Source of the DNA: Telluria mixta
Lineage (GTDB): Bacteria; Pseudomonadota; Gammaproteobacteria; Burkholderiales; Burkholderiaceae_D
DNA: 64,000 nucleotides
NCBI RefSeq assembly: GCF_029223865.1
Contig: NZ_CP119520.1
Location: 3,968,001 to 4,032,000, forward strand
Direction of reading: 5' to 3'
Below the pieces are notes generated by a model that was not told where the DNA came from, made no database searches, and saw nothing but the letters and a program-made list of their open reading frames with translations. Shown here piece by piece: positions 18,346 through 26,859 of the stretch (its first letter is position 1; every line of letters starts with the position of its first letter). Made by a program: the position numbers and the translations under genes.

Positions 18346-19440
18346 ATGACACGACGTTTCAAGATCGCGGCGATTGCCGGCGACGGCATCGGCAAGGAAG
18401 TCCTGCCGGAAGGCCTCAAGGTATTGGCGGCCGCGGCCGAGCGTTTCGGCCTCCAGCTGGAGTTCAAGCATTTTCCGTGGGCCAGCTGCGACTGGTACAT
18501 CCAGCACGGCGAGATGATGCCGCCCGACTGGAAAGAGCAATTGTCCGGCATGGATGCCATCTATTTCGGCGCCGTCGGCTGGCCCGCGCTGGTGCCGGAC
18601 CACATCTCGCTGTGGGGCTCGCTGCTCAAGTTCCGCCGTGAATTCGACCAGTACATCAACCTGCGTCCCGTGCGGCTGTTCGAGGGCGTGCCGTGCCCGC
18701 TGGCCGGCCGCAAGCCGGGCGACATCGACTTCTTCGTCGTGCGCGAAAACACCGAGGGCGAGTACACGAACCTGGGCGGCGTGATGTTCCCGGGCACCGA
18801 GCGCGAGATGGTGATCCAGGAATCCGTGTTCACGCGCCACGGCACCGACCGCGTGCTGCGCTACGCCTTCGAACTGGCCAACGCGCGCCGCCGCCGGCAC
18901 CTGACGGTCGCGACCAAATCGAACGGCATCGCCATCAGCATGCCGTGGTGGGACGGCCGCGCGGACGCCATCCACGCCGACTATCCGGACGTCACCGTCG
19001 ACAAGCAGCACATCGACATCCTGACGGCCCGCTTCGTGCTGCAGCCCGACCGCTTCGACGTGGTCGTCGCGTCGAACCTGTTCGGCGACATCCTGTCCGA
19101 CCTCGGCCCGGCCTGCACGGGCACGATCGGCCTGGCGCCCTCTGGCAACCTGAATCCGGATCGCACGTTCCCGTCGCTGTTCGAGCCGGTGCACGGTTCC
19201 GCGCCGGACATCGCGGGCAAGGGCATCGCCAACCCCATCGCCATGATCTGGTCGGGCGCGATGATGCTGGCATTCCTCGCGGACGGTCCCGACGCGGACC
19301 CGCGCTGCGGCGAGGCGCACGACGCCATCGTGGCCGCGATCGAGGACGTGCTCAAGAACGGACCGCGCACGGGCGACCTGGGCGGCACGGCGACGACGGT
19401 CGAAGTGGGCGACGCCATCGCGGCGCGCGTGCGAGGCTGA
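18346..19440 (+). CDS. Tartrate dehydrogenase / D-malate dehydrogenase family protein
   Basis: A 364-residue NAD-dependent oxidative decarboxylase of the isocitrate/isopropylmalate dehydrogenase superfamily. The N-terminus KIAAIAGDGIGKEVLPEG is characteristic; the substrate loop region reads FRREFDQYINLRPVRLFEG, and the metal/NAD segments VVASNLFGDILSDLGPACTGTIGLAPSGNLN and FEPVHGSAPDIAGKGIANP are intact. The WGSLLKFRREFDQY segment follows tartrate/D-malate dehydrogenases rather than LeuB. The start at 18346 (AAGAAAG upstream) was chosen; an in-frame ATG at 18316 overlaps the MFS stop codon and is an alternative. The likely role is catabolism of tartrate or D-malate. Confidence 0.88.
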   Translation: MTRRFKIAAIAGDGIGKEVLPEGLKVLAAAAERFGLQLEFKHFPWASCDWYIQHGEMMPPDWKEQLSGMDAIYFGAVGWPALVPDHISLWGSLLKFRREFDQYINLRPVRLFEGVPCPLAGRKPGDIDFFVVRENTEGEYTNLGGVMFPGTEREMVIQESVFTRHGTDRVLRYAFELANARRRRHLTVATKSNGIAISMPWWDGRADAIHADYPDVTVDKQHIDILTARFVLQPDRFDVVVASNLFGDILSDLGPACTGTIGLAPSGNLNPDRTFPSLFEPVHGSAPDIAGKGIANPIAMIWSGAMMLAFLADGPDADPRCGEAHDAIVAAIEDVLKNGPRTGDLGGTATTVEVGDAIAARVRG

Positions 19441-19480
19441 TCATACTTTAAACGGGCACGGCCACCCCGATATACGAAAC

Positions 19481-19822
19481 ATGGCGCGCCGTTCCCGCAT
19501 TCCCGACTTCGATTTTCCTGCCCAGCCTGCCGCGGCGGACAGCCCGTGTCCGCTGTGCGGCCGGCCGCTCGGCACGGTCAACATCGACCGGCATCACCTG
19601 ATTCCCAAGTCGCTGAAGGGCAGGGAACAGTTCCCCATCCACAAGATCTGCCACCGCAAGATCCACGCGACGTTTTCCGAACGCGAGTTGCTGCATGCGT
19701 ATCACACGTGGGACGCGCTGCAGGGTGATGACGCGATCCGGGCGTTCATCGACTGGGTGGCGAAGAAGCCGCCGGCGTTTTATGCGCGGACGTTTACATC
19801 GAATAAAAAGAAGAACCGCTGA
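19481..19822 (+). CDS. Small HNH-nuclease-fold protein
   Basis: A 113-residue protein. A zinc-ribbon-like CPLCGRP (about 24-30) is followed by DRHHLIPKS, carrying the paired His of the HNH motif, and by ICHRKIHATF with a further Cys and His. That order (CxxC, HH, CHxxIH) fits a stand-alone HNH domain. Such small proteins are common next to housekeeping genes in Burkholderiales; no restriction or mobile partner is present here. Nuclease activity is inferred from the fold alone. The C-terminus is Lys-rich (NKKKNR). Confidence 0.72.
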   Translation: MARRSRIPDFDFPAQPAAADSPCPLCGRPLGTVNIDRHHLIPKSLKGREQFPIHKICHRKIHATFSERELLHAYHTWDALQGDDAIRAFIDWVAKKPPAFYARTFTSNKKKNR

Positions 19823-19967
19823 GTGCCAATTTGCCGTTATCAGGATGGCATCGCTTATGCCGCACGATTGAATCGAACGTCACCACCGTCGTGCTTGGTG
19901 TTAAAATCGGATCTTACTTTTTTGCAATTCTGGTTCCTTTTTCAATGCCGCTATCCCTGCAGTTGCA

Positions 19968-21578
19968 ATGAACCAAGAAGACTCGAACGCCTGCTCGGTT
20001 CTCCTGATCGACGACGAACCCTTTGCCGAGGACATCATTTCTCACGGCATGAAAGGGTGCGCGTCGTATGCGCTGCGCTATGCGCGCGACCCCGGCATGG
20101 CGGTCGAGCTGGCGAAGGAAATCAATGCGACGGTCGTGCTCGTCGACCTGCGCATGCCGGAAATCGACGGATTCGAAGTCACCCGCCGCCTGCGCGCGGA
20201 CAAGGACACCGAGCACATTCCCGTCGTCCTGTTGTCGTCCGAAGAAGATCCTGAGATTAAGGCGAAAGCGTTCGCCATGGGCGCCAACGATTATCTGGTG
20301 AAATGGCCCGATCCGCGCGAACTCGTTGCGCGCGTGCGCTACCACAGCGATGCCTGCATCGCGCGGCGCCAGCGCGATGCCGCGTTCGTGTCGCTGCGGC
20401 ACAGCCAGGAGCAATTGGCGGCCAGCCAGTCGGCGCTGCACCAGGCGCAGAAAATGGAAGCGATCGGCCAGCTGACGGGCGGCGTCGCGCACGATTTCAA
20501 CAATGTGCTGCAGATCATCGGCGGCAATTTGCAACTGCTGAAACTGGTGGGCAATTTGAACGATGCCGGCAAGGCGCGCGTCGACATGGCGCTGGCCGGC
20601 GTGGAGCGTGGGGCCAAGCTGTCGTCGCACCTGCTCGCGTTCGCGCGCCGGCAACCGCTGCAGGCCGTCGTGATCAATCCGGGCCATTTGCTGCGCGAGA
20701 TGGACGACATGATGCGCCGCGTGCTCGGTCCGCGCGCACGTGTCGTGACGGAGATCGCGGCCGGCCTGGGCAGCACGCTCGTCGACCCGAACCAGCTCAA
20801 CAACGTGCTGCTGAACCTCGCGATCAATGCGCGCGATGCGATGGCGGGCGGCGGCACGCTGACGATCCGCGCAGCCAATGCCGGCCCGGACAGCTTTTTG
20901 CCGACGGAAGTGCCGCGCGGCCATTATGTGTTGATCGAGGTGGCGGACACGGGCAAAGGCATGACGCCCGAAGTGCTGGAGCGCGCGTTCGAGCCGTTCT
21001 TTACCACCAAGCCGACGGGGCAGGGGACGGGCCTCGGGTTGTCGATGGCCTATGGCTTCGTCAAGCAGTCCGGCGGCGAGATCGTCCTGAAGAGCGAGCC
21101 CGGCAAGGGCACCAGCGTGCGCATCTACCTGCCGCGCAGCGAGGCCGAACCGCAGCACGTGGAACAGGCGCCGACGGCGCCCCTGCTGGGCGGCGTGGAG
21201 ACGATCCTCGTCGTCGAGGACGAGGAAGACGTGCGCAGCACGACTTGCGGCATCCTGTCCGCGCTCGGCTACAGGGTGCTGGAGGCGCCGGATGCGGCGA
21301 AGGCCGTGGAGATCGTCCAGAGCGGCCAGCACATCGACCTCGTGTTCACGGACGTGATCATGCCGGGGCCGGTGAGCAGCCTGCAACTGGGCGAGGCGGT
21401 GCGCGCGCGCCTGCCGCAGGCGCAGATTTTATACACGTCGGGCTATGCGGAGGGCGTGCTGGCGCACGAAGGGAAGCTGGAGGCGTCGGTCAACCTGTTG
21501 CAGAAGCCGTACCACCCGGACGCGCTCAGCGCGCGCATCCGGCACCTGCTGCGGCGCCGTCAAAGCGCCATGATCTGA
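19968..21578 (+). CDS. Hybrid sensor kinase: receiver - HisKA - HATPase - receiver
   Basis: A 536-residue soluble hybrid kinase with no membrane segment. Domain order: N-terminal receiver (residues 9-125, phospho-acceptor Asp60 in VLVDLRMPEIDG), a short coiled linker (135-160), HisKA with [14 protein letters not shown] (His175), HATPase (N box NLAINARDAM, G boxes ADTGKGM and GTGLGLSMAYG), and C-terminal receiver (about 410-530, Asp462 in VFTDVIMPG). A receiver at the front means it probably takes phosphate or a signal from another kinase; the bacteriophytochrome kinase and its response regulator lie directly downstream on the opposite strand. The dimerisation/His region is nearly identical to that of the kinase at 26860, so the two are paralogues. 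Confidence 0.9.
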   Translation: MNQEDSNACSVLLIDDEPFAEDIISHGMKGCASYALRYARDPGMAVELAKEINATVVLVDLRMPEIDGFEVTRRLRADKDTEHIPVVLLSSEEDPEIKAKAFAMGANDYLVKWPDPRELVARVRYHSDACIARRQRDAAFVSLRHSQEQLAASQSALHQAQKMEAIGQLTGGVAHDFNNVLQIIGGNLQLLKLVGNLNDAGKARVDMALAGVERGAKLSSHLLAFARRQPLQAVVINPGHLLREMDDMMRRVLGPRARVVTEIAAGLGSTLVDPNQLNNVLLNLAINARDAMAGGGTLTIRAANAGPDSFLPTEVPRGHYVLIEVADTGKGMTPEVLERAFEPFFTTKPTGQGTGLGLSMAYGFVKQSGGEIVLKSEPGKGTSVRIYLPRSEAEPQHVEQAPTAPLLGGVETILVVEDEEDVRSTTCGILSALGYRVLEAPDAAKAVEIVQSGQHIDLVFTDVIMPGPVSSLQLGEAVRARLPQAQILYTSGYAEGVLAHEGKLEASVNLLQKPYHPDALSARIRHLLRRRQSAMI

Positions 21579-22037
21579 TTACTTGTTGGGCTTGATGTAG
21601 CGCTGCGAGCCCGGCGGCGGCTCGTTCAGCACGGCCCAGAAGATACCCAGGTCGGCGATCGCGCGCACGAATTCCGTGAAATCCACCGGCTTGACGACGT
21701 AGGCATTCACGCCCAGCTCGTAGCTGCGCACGAGGTCCTGTTCTTCCTTCGACGACGTCAGCATCACCACCGGCAGGGGCTTGAGCCCGTCCGTGCCGCG
21801 GACTTCGCGCAGGACTTCCAATCCATCCACTTTCGGCAACTTCAGATCGAGCAGCACGACGGCCGGGTTGCCGGCCGGGCGCGACGCGTATTCGCCGCGG
21901 CGGTGCAGGTAGTCCAGCGCTTCGGCGCCGTCGCGCACGATGATGACCTGGTTGGCGAGCTGGCTCTTGGACAGCGCGATCAGCGTGAGTTCGAGATCGT
22001 TCGGGTTGTCTTCGACCAGCAGGATGGGCTTGAGCAT
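21579..22037 (-). CDS. Single-domain response regulator (Rcp1-like), partner of the phytochrome kinase
   Basis: A 152-residue stand-alone receiver without an output domain. Acidic pocket LLVEDNPNDLE, phospho-acceptor Asp64 in VLLDLKLPKVDG, and conserved Thr/Lys (VMLTSS, YVVKPVDF) are all present. The NPNDLELT and VIIVRDGAEALDYLHRRG patterns are typical of the Rcp1 class that pairs with phytochrome kinases. The start is at 22037; a longer open frame overlaps the kinase gene but lacks sense. It follows the phytochrome gene by 19 bases in the same direction and ends exactly where the convergent hybrid kinase ends. Confidence 0.88.
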   Translation of the reverse strand: MLKPILLVEDNPNDLELTLIALSKSQLANQVIIVRDGAEALDYLHRRGEYASRPAGNPAVVLLDLKLPKVDGLEVLREVRGTDGLKPLPVVMLTSSKEEQDLVRSYELGVNAYVVKPVDFTEFVRAIADLGIFWAVLNEPPPGSQRYIKPNK

Positions 22038-22056
22038 GGATACCTTCGTGAAACTT

Positions 22057-24300
22057 TCAATGATGTGAGTCTTGCTTGGGCAGCGCGAACGAAAACGTCG
22101 CGCCTTCGCCCTGCACGGAATTGGCCCAGACGCGGCCGTTGTGGCGCTCGACGATGCGGCGCACGTTCGCGAGGCCGATGCCGGTCCCCTGGAAATCTTC
22201 CATCCGGTGCAGGCGCTGGAACACGCCGAACAGCTTGTGCACGTATTCCATGTTGAAGCCGGCGCCGTTGTCCGCCACATGGAAGACCGTCTCGTGCGGA
22301 TGGTCCTCGGCAAACACGCGGATCACGGCCGGATCACGCTGGCCCGTGAACTTGACGGCGTTGGACAGCAGGTTGAACAGGGCCAGGTGCAGGAACGCCG
22401 GGTCGGCCCAGACTTCCGGCAGCGTGCCGATGTCCCACTCGATGTTGCGGCCGCGCGCTTCCAGCGCCAGCTTGTCGAGGCAGGACGCGACGAGATCGTT
22501 CATGTCGACCGTCGTCGGGCGCAGCGAGGCGCGGCCCATCTGCGAGAACGACAGCAGGTCGTCGACGAGCTTGCCGGCCAGGCGCGCGGCTTCCTTGATG
22601 TTCTTGAGGAAGCGCTGGCGCTGCTGGGCGTCCTCGCTGCCGGCCGATTCGAGCAGCAGGTCGGCAAAGCCGACAATGTGGCGCAGCGGCGCGCGCAGGT
22701 CGTGCGACACGGAGTACGAGAACGCTTCCAGTTCCTTGTTGGCGCGGCCCAGTTCCTCGGCCAGTTCCGCCATCTGCTCGGCGCGTTCGAGCGCGATGCC
22801 GAGGAGGGCGGTGCGGAATTCCAGCGCCATCTCGATCTCGCCCTGGTGCCACGGCTGGCTCGTGCCGTGGATCGTCTCGCGCCACGCATCGAAACTCGTG
22901 CGCGGCGACAGCTGGGTCGGCGCGCCCGGCGCAGGCGCCTTCGCGTGCGGATTGCCGGCCCACTCGATCGTGTGCACCCACTCGGGGCGGAACCACAGCA
23001 GGTAGTGCTTGTGGATGCGCGAGATCGGCATCGCGAGCAGGCCGCTGGCGTTGCGCATGTTGCGCGCCGCCGGCGGGTACTGTGCGGACAGTTTATCGGT
23101 GTGGAACACGTCGCCGTGGTCGTGCAGGGTGAGCCAGTCGACGAGGGCGCGGATGTCGTCTTCGTCCGGCGTGTCGCCATACGTCAGGACGCGGTCGTCG
23201 ACCATGATCGCGGCGCCCGACGCGCGCGCGAAGCGCAGCAGGTCCGGGAACACGTTGACCAGGTTTTCGATGAAGTCGCTGCCCTGCGTGAGGCCGGCCA
23301 GCATCGACACCATCGTGCGCCGCACCTCGAGGCGGAACTGCAGGTCGGCCGCGTCCTCGCGCGACTCGATGCACAGCGCGAGGATCTGGCCCAGCTGCTC
23401 GCACGCGGTGCGCTTTTCGAAGGCGACGGGGATCGATCCCTCGTTGTGGCACGAGATCAGGCCCCACAGCTTGCCCTTGACTATCAGCGACACGGACATC
23501 GACGCCAGCGTGTTCATGTTGCGCATGTATTGCAGGTGCACCGGCGAGACGCTGCGCAGCGCCGCGAACGACAGGTCGTTCGGCCGGCCCGTGACGGGAT
23601 TCAGCGCCGGCACGAGCGGCGCGGGCGTGTAGGTCGCGTCCTGGATCAGGCGGATGCGCGACAGCTTGTACAGCTCGCGCGCCTGCACGGGGATGTCGGA
23701 CGCCGGGAAATGCTGCCCCATGTACGAGTGGTAGCGTTCGTCGCGCGCTTCCGCCATCACGTGGCCGTGGCCGTCCACGTCGAACTGATAGGCGAGTACG
23801 CGCCCGAAGCCCGTCACGGAGCGGATGTGCTGGCACGCCAGGCTGGCCAGCGATTCGATGCTGCTCGCGTCGTTCACTTTCAGCAGGAAGTCGCCGATCA
23901 GCGGGTACAGGTGGCGGAAATCCGCCGCTTCCGCGCGGTCGACCGCTTCGAACTCCGCGATGACGACGCCGTCCCATTTGTGGGCCAGCACGTCGAAGTG
24001 TTTGCCGTTGGCCGTCGTGATCGTGCCCACGTAGTACGGACGCGGGCCCAGGTCGGCCGCCAGTTCGGACGCGATACGCTGCGCCGCAGCGGCGCCGATC
24101 ACGTCCGCCAGCGGATGCCCGATGATGCCCGCCGCCGCGGTGCCGGTCCAGTCGCCCAGGTTGGCGCTGGCCTGCAGCACCGCGAGGTTGGGCGCGAGCG
24201 TGAGCAGGAACCCGTGCGGCTGGATGCTGCCGGGCGTGCGGATCGGTTCCTTGTCGCAGGTCGACAGGTCGAGGACGGGTACGATGGCGGCCTGGGTCAT
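22057..24300 (-). CDS. bphP: Bacteriophytochrome histidine kinase
   Basis: A 747-residue red/far-red photoreceptor kinase. Order: PAS (about 10-120) with the biliverdin-attachment Cys15 in STCDKEPIRTPGSIQPHG; GAF (about 140-310) with the chromophore motif HFPASDIPVQARELY; PHY (about 325-500) with tongue motifs WAG and PRTSF; HisKA with His533 (SYSVSHDLRAPLRH); HATPase with DNGAGF and GTGIGLANVRR. All the residues required for biliverdin binding and autophosphorylation are present. The downstream response regulator is the likely phosphate acceptor. No heme oxygenase (bphO), which makes biliverdin and often sits next to bphP, is found in the window. Upstream (24301-24555) is an AT-rich divergent promoter. 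Confidence 0.96.
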   Translation of the reverse strand: MTQAAIVPVLDLSTCDKEPIRTPGSIQPHGFLLTLAPNLAVLQASANLGDWTGTAAAGIIGHPLADVIGAAAAQRIASELAADLGPRPYYVGTITTANGKHFDVLAHKWDGVVIAEFEAVDRAEAADFRHLYPLIGDFLLKVNDASSIESLASLACQHIRSVTGFGRVLAYQFDVDGHGHVMAEARDERYHSYMGQHFPASDIPVQARELYKLSRIRLIQDATYTPAPLVPALNPVTGRPNDLSFAALRSVSPVHLQYMRNMNTLASMSVSLIVKGKLWGLISCHNEGSIPVAFEKRTACEQLGQILALCIESREDAADLQFRLEVRRTMVSMLAGLTQGSDFIENLVNVFPDLLRFARASGAAIMVDDRVLTYGDTPDEDDIRALVDWLTLHDHGDVFHTDKLSAQYPPAARNMRNASGLLAMPISRIHKHYLLWFRPEWVHTIEWAGNPHAKAPAPGAPTQLSPRTSFDAWRETIHGTSQPWHQGEIEMALEFRTALLGIALERAEQMAELAEELGRANKELEAFSYSVSHDLRAPLRHIVGFADLLLESAGSEDAQQRQRFLKNIKEAARLAGKLVDDLLSFSQMGRASLRPTTVDMNDLVASCLDKLALEARGRNIEWDIGTLPEVWADPAFLHLALFNLLSNAVKFTGQRDPAVIRVFAEDHPHETVFHVADNGAGFNMEYVHKLFGVFQRLHRMEDFQGTGIGLANVRRIVERHNGRVWANSVQGEGATFSFALPKQDSHH

Positions 24301-24478
24301 GGGTGGTAAACAGCGTCTGAAACGTCGGGTTGCAAGTGCAGCATTTTACAATGAAAAGCTGAATGTCAATTCGGCATTCATGCAACGATACCTCATCGAG
24401 GCGCGCGAATCCGGCGAATTGCGCGGGTATATCGACGTGGTTATTGTCGTGGAAATGGGAAATTCGCCGACAACCATC

Positions 24479-24495
24479 ATTACCTGGGAGGTAAT
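24479..24495. promoter_or_regulatory. Perfect 7-3-7 palindrome upstream of the NTF2-like gene, candidate operator
   Basis: ATTACCT-GGG-AGGTAAT is a perfect inverted repeat 61 bases upstream of the start at 24556, within the 255-base AT-rich region shared by bphP (minus strand) and the NTF2-like unit. The same region also holds a near-palindrome GAATGTCAATTCGGCATTC (24361-24379). The position suits an operator for the MmyB-type regulator encoded at the end of the unit, or for a signalling regulator of bphP. Binding is not shown. Confidence 0.45.
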
Positions 24496-24555
24496 CGCCG
24501 CGCCGCGCGCCGCCCGGCACACTGGCTCCATCGTCAACCACCGAAGGAGACCATC

Positions 24556-24924
24556 ATGAACCAAGCTGCCCACATCGCCGACCGCTACCTCGCCGCCTGG
24601 AACGAACGCGACCCGGCCGCACGCCGCGCGCACGTCGCGAACGTGTTCGCACCGGACGCCAGCTACCTCGACCCGATCATGCGCGGCCGCGGCGTGGACG
24701 GCATCGATGCGATGATCGGCGCCGCCCAGCAGCAATTCCCCGGCTGCCGCTTCGCGCTGCACGGCACGCCGGACGCCCACAACGACGTCGTGCGTTTTTC
24801 CTGGTCGCTGGCGCCTGGCGGTGCCCCGGCGGATGCAGCGCCGCTCGCCATCGGCACGGACGTCGCCACCGTCGATGCGGACGGGCGCCTCGTGCGCGTC
24901 ATCGGTTTCCTGGATGCCGCCTGA
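24556..24924 (+). CDS. NTF2-like / SnoaL-like small protein
   Basis: A 122-residue protein with the alpha-plus-beta cone pattern of the NTF2-like superfamily: N-terminal helices IADRYLAAWNERDPAARR, then VFAPDASYLDPIMRGRGVDGIDAMI and strands ending in VRVIGFLDAA. Members include small-molecule isomerases, hydrolases and non-catalytic binding proteins, so no reaction can be named. RBS GGAG lies 10 bases upstream. The alpha/beta hydrolase starts 10 bases after its stop, and the XRE regulator follows, so the three form one unit. Confidence 0.78.
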   Translation: MNQAAHIADRYLAAWNERDPAARRAHVANVFAPDASYLDPIMRGRGVDGIDAMIGAAQQQFPGCRFALHGTPDAHNDVVRFSWSLAPGGAPADAAPLAIGTDVATVDADGRLVRVIGFLDAA

Positions 24925-24934
24925 GGAGACGACC

Positions 24935-25792
24935 ATGACCACGCTCCGCAATCCCCGCCCCGGCCGCGCCTACACGGGGGCCCCGAACACCATCATCGCC
25001 GGCGACGTCAACCTGTACTACCGCGACTGGGGCCGCGGCCGCCCCGTGCTGTTCGTGGCCGGCTGGTCGATGTGCTCCGATTCCTGGGGCTACCAGATGA
25101 TGGCGTTGTGCCGCCAGGGCCTGCGCTGCATCGCCTTCGACCGGCGCGGCCATGGCCGCTCGTCCGACCCGGGCGGCGGCTACGACCTCGACACGCTGGC
25201 CGACGACATCGCGGCCGTCATCGAGGCCCTCGACCTGCGCGACGTCGTGCTGGTCGGGCACTCGATGGGCTGCAACGAGATCGTCCGCTACCTCACGCGC
25301 CACGGCGGCGCGCGGGTGACGCAGGTCGCGCTGCTCGGGCCGATGACGCCGGGTATCACGCTGTCCGCGTCGAATCCGCACGGCATCGACCCGGCGCTGC
25401 TCGCACAGTTCCGCAGCACGCAGCTGCTGCACGACTTCCCGCGCTGGATCGAGGAGAACGTCGAACCGTTCGTGCCCGGCGCCGGGCCGCGCATGCGCGA
25501 CTGGCTCGCGCAGATGGCCCTGCAATGTTCGCTGCAGGCCCTGCACGACTGCCACCTCTGCGTGGAAGAGTCGGACATGGTGGCGGAGCTGGAAGCCGTC
25601 GACGTGCCGGTGCTCTTGATCGCGGGTGCGCTCGACGTCTCCGCCCCGCTGGAGTTGACGGCGCGCCGTACCGCGGCCCTCGTGCCGGACTGCCGCCTCG
25701 TCGTCTACGAAGACGCCGCGCACGGCATGTTCCTCACGCACGTGGAGCAGGTCAATGGCGAGTTGCTTGAGTTCATCCGCGCGGAGGTCTAA
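24935..25792 (+). CDS. Alpha/beta hydrolase (haloperoxidase/esterase-like)
   Basis: A 285-residue enzyme. Start at 24935 with GAGGAGA upstream. Seen: VAGWSMCSDSWGY (oxyanion region), FDRRGHGRSSDPG, nucleophile elbow GHSMGC with Ser110, and the C-terminal acid and His (GALDVSAP; EDAAHGMFLTH). The pattern with DRRGHGRS and the nucleophile elbow resembles cofactor-free haloperoxidases/arylesterases. It is soluble, with no signal peptide. Its place between an NTF2-like protein and an MmyB-type regulator suggests a small regulated catabolic or detoxification unit; substrate unknown. Confidence 0.82.
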   Translation: MTTLRNPRPGRAYTGAPNTIIAGDVNLYYRDWGRGRPVLFVAGWSMCSDSWGYQMMALCRQGLRCIAFDRRGHGRSSDPGGGYDLDTLADDIAAVIEALDLRDVVLVGHSMGCNEIVRYLTRHGGARVTQVALLGPMTPGITLSASNPHGIDPALLAQFRSTQLLHDFPRWIEENVEPFVPGAGPRMRDWLAQMALQCSLQALHDCHLCVEESDMVAELEAVDVPVLLIAGALDVSAPLELTARRTAALVPDCRLVVYEDAAHGMFLTHVEQVNGELLEFIRAEV

Positions 25793-25823
25793 ATTGATGC
25801 CTTTACATCAAGAGGGGATCGCG

Positions 25824-26678
25824 ATGCAGGACGGACACGCGGAGGAAGCGCGCAGCGACGGCTATTTCAGCGATTTCGGCTCGGCGCTGCGCTACTGGCG
25901 CACGCGGCGCGGCTACAGCCAGCTGCGCCTTGCCGTGGATGGCGGCGTGTCGCAGCGCCACCTGAGTTTCCTCGAAAGCGGACGGGCGCAGCCGAGCCGC
26001 GACCTGATCCTGAAACTCGGCATCGTGCTCGACGTGCCGCTCCGCCAGAGGAATGCGATGCTGCTCGCGGCCGGCTTCGCGCCCGCCTACCAGGAGCGCA
26101 ACCTGTCGGACCCGGAACTGTCGTCCGTGATGCAGGCGCTCGACTTCATGCTGCGCCAGCAGGCGCCGTTTCCCGCCCTCGTCGTGGACCGGCTGTGGAA
26201 TCTCGTGATGTTCAACGAGCCCGCGGCCGGCTTCATGAAGTGGCTGCTTGGCCTGCCTCCCGGTGCGGCCATCCCGCGCGACGGTTCCATCAACGTGTTG
26301 CGCCTGATGCTCGACCCGAACGGGCTGCGGCCGCGTCTCGTCAACTGGGAGGCCGTGTGCGCGGACAGCCTGTTGTGGATCCAGCGGGAGGCGATGGCGG
26401 ACGGACCGGGCAGCGAGGCCACCAGGCTGCTGGCCGAGCTGTCCGCGCTGCCCGGGATGGCGGCCCTATCCGACGGCCACGTGCCGAACCTCGACCGGCG
26501 CGCGCTGCCGTTCCTGCCGCTGACGATCGCGCACGAGGGCGTCGAACTGAACCTGTTTACGACAATCACGACGCTCGGCACGCCGCACGATGTGACCGTG
26601 CACGAGTTGCGGCTGGAGGCGTTTTTTCCTGCTGATAATGCTACGGCGGCGTGGTTCCGCAACAAATTTACGGCGTAA
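25824..26678 (+). CDS. XRE-type regulator with MmyB-like ligand-binding domain
   Basis: A 284-residue regulator. The start at 25824 was chosen because AGAGGGG lies 8-14 bases upstream; an ATG at 25797 would add nine residues. The N-terminal Cro/C1 helix-turn-helix is clear (LRYWRTRRGYSQLRLAVDGGVSQRHLSFLESGRAQPSRDLI, about 21-61). The C-terminal part (about 100-280) fits the MmyB-like domain, a PAS-type fold reported to bind small hydrophobic ligands. It probably controls its own unit with the NTF2-like protein and hydrolase, as is common for this family next to oxidoreductases and hydrolases. Confidence 0.88.
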   Translation: MQDGHAEEARSDGYFSDFGSALRYWRTRRGYSQLRLAVDGGVSQRHLSFLESGRAQPSRDLILKLGIVLDVPLRQRNAMLLAAGFAPAYQERNLSDPELSSVMQALDFMLRQQAPFPALVVDRLWNLVMFNEPAAGFMKWLLGLPPGAAIPRDGSINVLRLMLDPNGLRPRLVNWEAVCADSLLWIQREAMADGPGSEATRLLAELSALPGMAALSDGHVPNLDRRALPFLPLTIAHEGVELNLFTTITTLGTPHDVTVHELRLEAFFPADNATAAWFRNKFTA

Positions 26679-26712
26679 ACACACTCATCAATTCCGATGA
26701 TTTTTGGTGAGG

Positions 26713-26729
26713 ATGCATTGAGAATGCAT
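26713..26729. promoter_or_regulatory. Perfect 7-3-7 palindrome ahead of the PAS hybrid kinase
   Basis: ATGCATT-GAG-AATGCAT is a perfect inverted repeat 35 bases after the regulator gene's stop and 131 bases before the kinase start at 26860. The surrounding 181-base gap is AT-rich and contains TTGACG (26735-26740) as a possible -35, without a convincing -10. It may be an operator or a small transcript hairpin. Confidence 0.4.
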
Positions 26730-26859
26730 GTTCTTTGACGATCCAAAACCCGAAAATTGGCAATGTGAAATTCGTTACCGACACCGCGCGCAAGGCTTTT
26801 TCCTGCGGTGTATGATGGGCCGGTTTGGAACCCTTTTCGAGCCCTTTTAGCCGCAGTAA

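Noticed and set aside
22057..24300. Plant-like or cyanobacterial phytochrome with phycocyanobilin attached in the GAF domain
   Set aside because: The attachment Cys is at residue 15, before the PAS domain, which marks a biliverdin-binding bacteriophytochrome.
24122..24559. A 145-codon plus-strand frame between bphP and the NTF2-like gene
   Set aside because: Its first half is antisense to bphP and its second half lies in the AT-rich promoter region with palindromes; no homology is recognised.
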